The notes beneath the pieces are model-generated. The model searched no databases and was not told the origin of the DNA. It was given only the letters and a program-made list of their open reading frames with translations. Position numbers and translations under genes: made by a program. From positions 1 through 11,018 of the forward strand of contig JAUVEX010000020.1 of the NCBI GenBank assembly GCA_030594585.1: 11,018 nt of DNA, read 5' to 3'. This document shows positions 6,400 through 11,018 of the stretch, one piece after another. Within the stretch, counting starts at the first letter, position 1. Every line of letters starts with the position of its first letter. The stretch is from an archaeon (lineage in GTDB: Archaea; EX4484-52; B79-G9).

Positions 6400-7527
6400 T
6401 TAATTGAGTAACAGTTCTAATGCAAAGTCCTCAAGAATCTTTGCCCCTTTTACAAGATCATCCACTACAACAAATTCATTGTTTATATGCATACAATCCC
6501 CCTTGCTAAAACCAGTTGCAATTGCCGGTATGTTGTGTTTTTTGAACAAGGATATCACTGTTGCTCCCGAACTTCCGGTAATGTTTGCTTGTTTATTATT
6601 TTTTTCATATGCTTTTTTCATAGCACTTATAAGTTTTTGGTCGTGTTCTTCAAACGGCGGCTCATGCATCTTAATACGAATTTTATAATTTTTGATATGT
6701 TTTTTTATAATTTTTTCTATTTCTAAAAGAATCTCTTCTTTTTTTGTGCCTGGAAGATAACGCATATCCACATCAAAAACACAATTATCTGCAACAATGT
6801 TTGCTTTATCGCCACCGGTTATCTTTCCGATATTTGTAGTTGGCCCGGATTTAAAAAACGGGTTTTTGGCGTATAAAAAATTGTGTTTTTTTAAATCAGT
6901 TATTATTTTTGCTGCGGCTTCTATGGCGTTTATTCCTTTATCGGGGTATGCGCCATGAGCTTTTTTGCCAATAAGTTCTATTGATAAAAACAGAACGCCT
7001 TTTTGAGCCGTAATTGTCTTAAAATCTCCAACATCAACTGCAACTGCGTGTGTGGGTTTTAAAACTTTTTTTTCAAGAAGAGCTTTTATTCCTTTTTCGC
7101 TTCCTTCTTCTTCGTCAACAACTGCGGCAATTATTAAGTCCCCTTCAATATTTTTTTTATCTTCTACAAGACTTCTTGCAACTTCCAGGCATACGGCAAC
7201 ATGACCTTTACAGTCGGATGCGCCACGGCCGTGTATTTTTCCATCAATATGTTTGGCAGAATATGGTTCGTGTTCCCACCCTCTGCCTGCAGGCACAACA
7301 TCTAGGTGCGGTGTTAAAAGAAGTGATTTTTTTGAAGATTGTCCTTTTAAAATACCAATAATGTTTGGCCGGTTTTTAGAAAACTCATGAACCGAAACAT
7401 CCAATCCAATATCTTCCATTTCTCTTTTTACAATCATCGCGGCTTCGTATTCTTCGCCCGGCGGATTTTCTGATTTTGCGCGAATGAGCTGTTGTGTGCG
7501 TGTTATTATTCTTTCTTTTTGAATCAT
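6400..7527 (-). CDS. M20 family metallopeptidase (ArgE/DapE/aminoacylase-like)
   Basis: This is a zinc-dependent M20 amidohydrolase. The family includes DapE, ArgE and carboxypeptidases, which hydrolyse a C-terminal or acyl amide bond. Conserved sites are His74 and Asp76 (PHLDVVP), Asp105 (GRGASDCKG), Glu139-Glu140 (DEEEG), an acidic ligand at Asp165 or Asp168 (AVDVGDF), the lid-domain His190 (KKAHGAYP) and His347 (CMHINNEF). The 375-residue length and the inserted dimerisation domain (about 175-285) are normal. The ATG at 7527 is about 26 bases from a TATA-like element, so the message is probably leaderless. The neighbours M42 and M24 suggest peptide breakdown rather than lysine or arginine synthesis, and no amino-acid biosynthesis gene is in the window. 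I therefore give no gene symbol. Confidence 0.9.
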   Translation of the reverse strand: MIQKERIITRTQQLIRAKSENPPGEEYEAAMIVKREMEDIGLDVSVHEFSKNRPNIIGILKGQSSKKSLLLTPHLDVVPAGRGWEHEPYSAKHIDGKIHGRGASDCKGHVAVCLEVARSLVEDKKNIEGDLIIAAVVDEEEGSEKGIKALLEKKVLKPTHAVAVDVGDFKTITAQKGVLFLSIELIGKKAHGAYPDKGINAIEAAAKIITDLKKHNFLYAKNPFFKSGPTTNIGKITGGDKANIVADNCVFDVDMRYLPGTKKEEILLEIEKIIKKHIKNYKIRIKMHEPPFEEHDQKLISAMKKAYEKNNKQANITGSSGATVISLFKKHNIPAIATGFSKGDCMHINNEFVVVDDLVKGAKILEDFALELLLN

Positions 7528-7547
7528 ACACTTATTTGGACGGCATG

Positions 7548-7558
7548 CTTATATTTTT
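7548..7558 (-). promoter_or_regulatory. Putative TATA box of the M20 gene
   Basis: AAAAATATAAG on the minus strand is centred about 26 bases before ATG 7527, the expected spacing for a leaderless archaeal transcript. Confidence 0.5.
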
Positions 7559-7561
7559 AGT

Positions 7562-7603
7562 TAAAAGAAAAAAAGAAAAAAAGAGGATTATTTTAAATCC
7601 TCT
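7562..7603 (-). terminator. Hairpin plus T-tract at the end of dnaG
   Basis: On the minus strand AGAGGATT and AATCCTCT form an eight-base-pair stem around the loop TAAAAT (7582-7603). Long T runs broken by single C residues follow, down to about 7565. The dnaG TAA stop lies inside the hairpin. This looks like an intrinsic terminator; archaeal termination usually needs only the T-tract, so the role of the stem is uncertain. Confidence 0.65.
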
Positions 7604-8862
7604 ATAGACAATATTTTTATTTTCCGAGAAGTGCCTACTGCTTTTTTTGTTGTCAACATATAAGATACATTTGCAGATTCGCCAGCAGATACCATATCTT
7701 GGTCTGCATCTGCATCAACAACAACAAAAGAAGGGTTTTGAACCTGTTTAATTGCTTTTGAAAGCTCTTTTACAGGAACCCTGCCCGCAAATTTCTTTTC
7801 GTGATCAAAAATTGAAGCTGCTCTTGTGCCTACAAGTTCATTCAGCTGTTTTTTAAAAAAGTCTTTCGTATCTGAATCTATTTCTTGTTTTTTTGGAGCC
7901 ACAAATTTTGTTTCGGGTCTTCTTTGTATTGGTCTTTGTTCTCTTTTTTCCTGATATGGTGATGCGGGTCTTTGTGTCCTTGGCCTTATTTCTCTTCGCA
8001 CTGGTGGTCTTTGTGTCCTATTATATGATGTTGTTTGTGCTGGTTTTATTTCGTGTGCCTGGTCTGCCGGAACTTTGTCGCGAAGTGCTGTGAATATTTC
8101 TTTTTTTGTAAGCTCTTCTACTTCTTTTCCTTCAGGAGCGCGTGCAACAAAATCTATATCTGCAATTGCTTTAAGCTCTTTTAATATCAAATCGCCACCA
8201 CGATCACCGTCTAAAAACACGGTTACCTGATGCTCTTTGGATATTTTAGTTATTTGCGGAGGCATTGATGTTCCTCCAACAGCAATTGCATTTTTTACGC
8301 CGTGGCGTAACAGCATTATGACATCTGCCCGACCTTCACAAATTACTATTTCTTCAGCTGTTGCTGTATCCGGGCCTGCGGCAAGTCCCATATATTCTGT
8401 TATTTCGGCAGAACGAACTGTCTGCATCAAATCATCTGTTATTACTGTTGTTTCCGGAACCTGTGTTAAAAGGGATGAAAGAAGGTCTTTTGCCCTATCA
8501 ATAATGTATTTTCTTTTTGTTGTCCTTAAATCCTCGACTGCTTCTACCATGATTTTTGCATTACATGGCCCTACGCGGTCGATAGTTTCTATTGCTGCTG
8601 CAATAAGTGATGTTTCAGCGCCGTCAAGGCTTGCCGGAACTGTTACAGTGCCTGTTGCCTTGCCCTGAACCACTGTTATGTTCACTTCAATTCTGCCTAT
8701 CCGACCGGTTCTTTGAAGCTCCCTTAAATCCAGATCCTGTCCTAAAAGACCTTCAGTCTGGCCGAAAAGGGCCCCAATAACATCCGGCTTTTCAACCATG
8801 CCGTCTGCTCGAAATTTTGCTCGTATAAGATATTTTATTGATGTTTGTGCTATTTTTGCCAT
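7588..8862 (-). CDS. dnaG: Archaeal DnaG-type primase / exosome-associated TOPRIM protein
   Basis: This is the archaeal DnaG protein, which has TOPRIM-dependent primase activity in vitro and is a stable subunit of the archaeal exosome, where it helps select RNA. Counting from ATG 8862 (MAKIAQTSIKYLIRAKF), the conserved N-terminal domain covers about 1-165. The TOPRIM domain covers about 168-250, with the catalytic glutamate in CEGRADV (Glu176) and Asp218/Asp220 in FLDGDRGG. A linker rich in Arg, Pro and Gln (about 275-325) follows, then the archaeal C-terminal domain (about 326-424). The start is set by GAGGTG six bases upstream; an extra in-frame ATG at 8895 lacks support. The length of 424 residues is within the normal range. 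The gene ends in a hairpin/T-tract that separates it from the M20 gene. Confidence 0.96.
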   Translation of the reverse strand: MAKIAQTSIKYLIRAKFRADGMVEKPDVIGALFGQTEGLLGQDLDLRELQRTGRIGRIEVNITVVQGKATGTVTVPASLDGAETSLIAAAIETIDRVGPCNAKIMVEAVEDLRTTKRKYIIDRAKDLLSSLLTQVPETTVITDDLMQTVRSAEITEYMGLAAGPDTATAEEIVICEGRADVIMLLRHGVKNAIAVGGTSMPPQITKISKEHQVTVFLDGDRGGDLILKELKAIADIDFVARAPEGKEVEELTKKEIFTALRDKVPADQAHEIKPAQTTSYNRTQRPPVRREIRPRTQRPASPYQEKREQRPIQRRPETKFVAPKKQEIDSDTKDFFKKQLNELVGTRAASIFDHEKKFAGRVPVKELSKAIKQVQNPSFVVVDADADQDMVSAGESANVSYMLTTKKAVGTSRKIKILSIEDLK

Positions 8863-8868
8863 TTTTGA

Positions 8869-8874
8869 CACCTC
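8869..8874 (-). promoter_or_regulatory. Strong ribosome binding site of dnaG
   Basis: GAGGTG on the minus strand lies six bases before ATG 8862 and matches the archaeal anti-Shine-Dalgarno. It decides the start in favour of MAKIAQ over the upstream ATG at 8895. Confidence 0.8.
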
Positions 8875-9031
8875 GTTTTTTTGGCAGAATAACAATAGAA
8901 TGAAGAAGTATAATTTGTTCGGTTTGCTTATTTAATTTTACGCAATCAATTCACTGTTTTTGTTTTTTAATTTTATTTATATTTTTTATAATTTGTCTTT
9001 CTCTTTGTCTATTTTACAGTAAATGAAAATG

Positions 9032-9310
9032 TTAAATTTGATGTTTTTTTAAAACAATTATTGCTTCATTCATGTTTGTATTTTCTACCAACACTTTTTT
9101 TATTTTTGATTTTTGGCCGGAAATTATAATCGCCGGCTGTTTAAATTCCTTTTTAATTATATTTACAAGTTCTGTGTTTGCCTTGTTTTTTTCGGGTTTT
9201 GATTTAAGGCACACTACAAACCTGTTTGTTGTAATTATTATTTCTTGTTTTGGTTGTTGTGTTTTCACACTTAATGAAATTATTATGTTGTTGTCTTTTT
9301 CTATTATCAT
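9032..9310 (-). CDS. DUF167 (YggU / UPF0235) family protein
   Basis: This small protein of 92 residues (from ATG 9310) matches the DUF167 pattern: an N-terminal strand, then LKSKPEKNKANTELVNIIKKEF and a later GQKSKIKKVLVEN. These correspond to the family's P-x-x-x-x-AN-x-x-L helix and the G-x-x-S-x-x-K strand. The fold is known from structures, but no biochemical function is established. A start at ATG 9340 would add ten residues (LHTGKTHDY) that lie inside the upstream RNA hairpin and are not family-like, so 9310 is preferred. No binding site precedes it. About 170 AT-rich bases separate its stop from the dnaG start; only weak TATA-like runs (around 8908-8938), possibly for dnaG, are visible there. 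Confidence 0.8.
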   Translation of the reverse strand: MIIEKDNNIIISLSVKTQQPKQEIIITTNRFVVCLKSKPEKNKANTELVNIIKKEFKQPAIIISGQKSKIKKVLVENTNMNEAIIVLKKHQI

Positions 9311-9325
9311 ATAATCATGTGTTTT

Positions 9326-9462
9326 GCCTGTGTGTAACATGCATCTTCATCAGGCAATCCCCACTGCCCTTAATGCACTGACAAACACAGGCATGTAACA
9401 TATTAGGGTATCCTAAGGTCATTGCGCGGGTTCAACGCGCTTGATAGGGACCCAATAATATG
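9326..9462 (-). ncRNA. Candidate structured RNA, two long hairpins, GC-rich island
   Basis: This non-coding stretch has about 47% GC (65 of 137 bases) inside very AT-rich flanks. It folds into two nested-stem hairpins. Hairpin 1: 9326-9333 pairs with 9385-9392 (GCCTGTGT/ACACAGGC), then 9340-9344 with 9373-9377, then 9353-9356 with 9365-9368. Hairpin 2: 9399-9405 pairs with 9456-9462 (CATATTA/TAATATG), GGGT 9406-9409 with ACCC 9450-9453, CCTA 9412-9415 with TAGG 9445-9448, and GCGCG 9424-9428 with CGCGC 9436-9440. The minus strand is preferred because a TATA-like run at 9480-9492 lies about 26 bases before the outer edge of hairpin 2, but the plus strand is not excluded. It may be an independent RNA or a leader of DUF167. 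I do not recognise a known family. Confidence 0.55.
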
Positions 9463-9479
9463 TAAATATGTTTTGTTTA

Positions 9480-9492
9480 TATATTTTTATAA
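9480..9492 (-). promoter_or_regulatory. Putative TATA box for the structured RNA / DUF167
   Basis: TTATAAAAATATA on the minus strand, preceded by AAATGC, resembles a BRE-TATA promoter. Its centre is about 25 bases from 9462, exactly where the outer hairpin begins. Confidence 0.45.
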
Positions 9493-9564
9493 GCATTTGT
9501 TTTAATTCTTATTGTAACTACAATATAGTGGTATTCATTTAAATATCTTTTGGTTGTGTTTATC

Positions 9565-9574
9565 AATATATTAT
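9565..9574 (+). promoter_or_regulatory. Putative TATA box of hjc
   Basis: AATATATTAT is centred about 25 bases before ATG 9594, which fits a leaderless hjc transcript. The rest of 9463-9593 is AT-rich with no recognisable gene. Confidence 0.45.
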
Positions 9575-9593
9575 TTACTGTATTATATGTTGT

Positions 9594-9920
9594 ATGGCTT
9601 ACAAAAAAGGATATGCTTTTGAGCGAGAGCTTAAAAAAGATCTCGAAAACAAAGGTTGGTGCGTAATTCGTTCCGGAGGCAGCAAAAAACCGGATATGGT
9701 GGCAGCAAAAAACGGCAAAATACTCATAATAGAATGCAAATCAACAACAAAAGACAATATCTATCTTGAAAAAGAGGAAGTTGAAAAAATGAAAAAAACA
9801 GCACAATCTTTTGGTGGGGAATGTATTTATGCTGTTAAAAGGAATAATAAAGGCTTTTGTCTTATTGATACAGACCAGCTTGTTGAAAAGGAAAATAGTT
9901 ATTTTATAAGTCTAAAATGA
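9594..9920 (+). CDS. hjc: Archaeal Holliday junction resolvase Hjc
   Basis: Hjc is a dimeric nuclease of the PD-(D/E)xK fold that cuts four-way junctions during recombination and fork repair. The 108-residue protein keeps the whole active site: Glu10 in AFERELKK, the GGSKKPD segment with Ser30 and Asp34, and Glu47 and Lys49 in IIECKST. It also has the typical following KKDxxYL-like segment (TKDNIYLEKEEV) and the C-terminal AVKRNNKGFCLIDTDQL. Length and start (MAYKKGYAFE) match the family. It is followed nine bases later by dut, whose ribosome binding site overlaps the hjc stop, so the two form an operon. Confidence 0.94.
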   Translation: MAYKKGYAFERELKKDLENKGWCVIRSGGSKKPDMVAAKNGKILIIECKSTTKDNIYLEKEEVEKMKKTAQSFGGECIYAVKRNNKGFCLIDTDQLVEKENSYFISLK

Positions 9921-9924
9921 GGTG
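9919..9924 (+). promoter_or_regulatory. Ribosome binding site setting the GTG start of dut
   Basis: GAGGTG overlaps the hjc TGA stop and lies five bases before GTG 9930. This strongly supports the non-ATG start and translational coupling. Confidence 0.75.
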
Positions 9925-9929
9925 TTTAA

Positions 9930-10502
9930 GTGAGATTAGGAAGAAACAATATAGAAAAAATGATTAAAGAAAACAGTCTTGTAACAAATTATGCTGATTT
10001 GGAAAAACAGCTTACGGCAAATGGTATTGATTTTAGGGTTGCAGCAATTATCGAGGTTATTGAAGCAGGCACTATGCGCATAAAAAAAGATGAATGCAAA
10101 AAACCTAAATTTGGCAATGTTTGGGTTATGGAAAATTTTGAGGGCGTTGTTGAAAACATTGATTGTGAGAAAAAAGAGGTTGTATCTGAAGGTTTTTTTG
10201 TTGAATTGAAAAAAGAAACACCATATCTTTTTATTACCTGTGAAGCGGTTAACACACCAAATAATTATAATTTTACAATCCAATGCAGAAGCACTCTTTT
10301 TAGGATGACTCAATCTGTTTTAGCAACTGCATTTGGTGAAGCGGGTTATCGTGGTGTATTAACGCTTATGGTTGCGCCCCTTATGGATACTGGTGTAGAT
10401 ATTGGTGTTAGATTCTGTCAAATAGTGTTTTCAAAACTTGATACTGAATCCCATTATGAAGAGCAAAAAGAAACAAATTATCAGGATGGAAAAGTCATTT
10501 AA
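9930..10502 (+). CDS. dut: dUTPase / dCTP deaminase family protein
   Basis: This member of the trimeric dUTPase / dCTP deaminase superfamily probably hydrolyses dUTP to dUMP and so keeps uracil out of DNA. Motifs in the 190-residue protein are NGIDFRV at 31-37 (family AGxDLRVG), RSTLFR at 120-125 (phosphate-binding RSSLxR), AGYRGVLTLMV at 138-148, and RFCQIVFSKLD at 161-171 (family RFxQIxF). TLM after the AGYRG turn resembles archaeal dUTPases, whereas dCTP deaminases have a catalytic Glu there (TLE). The position that is usually Asp before PGW/AGY is Glu137 here. The segment at 40-95 is longer and more divergent than in short archaeal dUTPases. The GTG start is set by the ribosome binding site. 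Pure dUTPase versus bifunctional activity cannot be decided from sequence; I favour dUTPase. Confidence 0.8.
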   Translation: MRLGRNNIEKMIKENSLVTNYADLEKQLTANGIDFRVAAIIEVIEAGTMRIKKDECKKPKFGNVWVMENFEGVVENIDCEKKEVVSEGFFVELKKETPYLFITCEAVNTPNNYNFTIQCRSTLFRMTQSVLATAFGEAGYRGVLTLMVAPLMDTGVDIGVRFCQIVFSKLDTESHYEEQKETNYQDGKVI

Positions 10503-10525
10503 CTCCTATTTTTGGTTTTTTAAAT
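10503..10525 (+). promoter_or_regulatory. T-tract and TATA-like element between dut and the XRE gene
   Basis: Right after the dut stop come the runs TTTTT and TTTTTT (10509-10520), which could end the hjc-dut transcript. They merge into TTTTTTAAATG (10515-10525), centred about 28 bases before ATG 10548, a reasonable TATA position for the next gene. Confidence 0.4.
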
Positions 10526-10547
10526 GTTGTTGTCGTAGTAGGGGTAT

Positions 10548-11018
10548 ATGGAATTAAAAAAAATTATTGAAGAAAAAACAACAGAAGAAATGATTTCAAA
10601 AAATATTTCCGGTGAAATTGTTATTTCTAAACTGCCCGGAAAAACCATACAGCGATGGCGCGATATTTTTAAAATATCTCAGAGGGCGCTTGCACAAAAA
10701 ATGAATATTGTGCCGTCAGTTATCTCGGATTATGAAACCGGGCGAAGAACATCGCCCGGAGTCTCCATGATTAAAAAAATTGTCAATGCATTTATTGAAC
10801 TTGATAGGGACGCGGGCTCTGTTGTTATTAATGAGTTTTCAACATTATTTCAAAAAGAAGTTTTAAATGATGCTATTATTGATATACGGGAGCTTGAAAA
10901 ACCCATAACTGTTGAAAACTTCAATGATGTTTTAGATGGTGTAATTGTTGTTGGTGAAGAAAAATCTAAAAAACCATTATATGGTTATACTGTTGTTGAT
11001 TCTATAAAGGCCATTGTT
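10548..11018 (+). CDS. Archaeal XRE-family helix-turn-helix transcriptional regulator, 3' truncated by window
   Basis: An open frame of 157 codons starts at ATG 10548 and continues past the window end. After an N-terminal segment it has PGKTIQRWRDIF, then a Cro/C1-type helix-turn-helix at about residues 38-80 (ISQRALAQKMNIVPSVISDYETGRRTSPG). This layout, with PGKTIRxWR before the HTH and GRRxSPG after it, is that of the archaeal regulators grouped as COG1709. Their full length is about 300 residues, so roughly half is visible. An AGGGGT run close before the ATG and the TATA-like run upstream leave open whether the message is leaderless. Its target genes are unknown; its position downstream of hjc-dut does not prove a link. 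Confidence 0.88.
   Translation, partial: MELKKIIEEKTTEEMISKNISGEIVISKLPGKTIQRWRDIFKISQRALAQKMNIVPSVISDYETGRRTSPGVSMIKKIVNAFIELDRDAGSVVINEFSTLFQKEVLNDAIIDIRELEKPITVENFNDVLDGVIVVGEEKSKKPLYGYTVVDSIKAIV

Noticed and set aside
8237..8668. 143-codon open frame on the plus strand opposite dnaG.
   Set aside because: Shadow of the dnaG coding frame; no binding site or recognisable family.
9311..9340. Upstream extension of the DUF167 protein to ATG 9340.
   Set aside because: The added residues are not family-like and are encoded inside the structured RNA; the domain begins normally at 9310.
9344..9358. TGATGA on the minus strand as a box C of a C/D guide RNA.
   Set aside because: There is no D box at the right distance on the same strand to form a C/D kink-turn, and the segment lies in the internal loop of a larger hairpin.
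9424..9440. A possible tRNA T-arm: five-base-pair stem with a seven-base loop containing GTTCAA.
   Set aside because: The TTCAA is shifted within the loop, no acceptor, D or anticodon arm can be placed on either strand, and the flanks pair with each other in one long hairpin instead.
10081..10313. Minus-strand frames opposite dut.
   Set aside because: They overlap a recognisable dUTPase-family gene in full and have Phe/Ile-rich shadow composition.
1..11018. Insertion sequence, CRISPR array, prophage or integration site.
   Set aside because: No transposase or integrase, no regularly spaced repeats and no long direct repeats were seen; the gene set is core chromosomal.

Overview
The window comes from an AT-rich archaeal chromosome. 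The evidence is the gene content: an archaeal-type DnaG primase, an archaeosine tRNA-guanine transglycosylase with PUA domain, an archaeosine-specific radical SAM enzyme, Hjc resolvase and an archaeal XRE regulator. Several genes also have a TATA-like element about 25-30 bases upstream of the start codon, as in leaderless archaeal transcripts. The lineage cannot be fixed from sequence alone; a mesophilic euryarchaeote or a DPANN-type genome would both fit. No insertion sequence, CRISPR array, tRNA or rRNA was seen.

Layout. The left edge (1-51) holds the possible start of a minus-strand gene. Bases 149-1071 carry a plus-strand pair: thpR (RNA 2',3'-cyclic phosphodiesterase/ligase family) overlapping a small membrane-anchored OB-fold protein. 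It converges on tgtA (1081-2778, minus). tgtA is divergent from a fused RaSEA-ArcS gene (2822-4165, plus), which overlaps an M24 aminopeptidase gene (to 5228). A minus-strand block follows: M42 aminopeptidase, M20 metallopeptidase, dnaG and a DUF167 protein. Between DUF167 and the next operon is a GC-rich island (about 9326-9462) that folds into two strong hairpins and is probably an RNA element. The right end is a plus-strand operon hjc-dut, then an XRE-family regulator that runs off the window.

How the genes fit together. tgtA and the RaSEA-ArcS fusion together encode all three known tRNA-level steps of archaeosine-15 formation: preQ0 insertion, lysine addition, and radical cleavage to the formamidine. 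They appear to share one palindromic TATA element. The M24, M42 and M20 enzymes form a small peptide-degradation cluster. hjc, dut and dnaG cover recombination, nucleotide-pool sanitation and primase or RNA-related functions.

The items most worth a second look are the RaSEA-ArcS gene fusion, the GC-rich two-hairpin RNA candidate, the symmetric promoter of the archaeosine locus, and the local cluster of the octamer TGCGTGAA in the first 1.1 kb.
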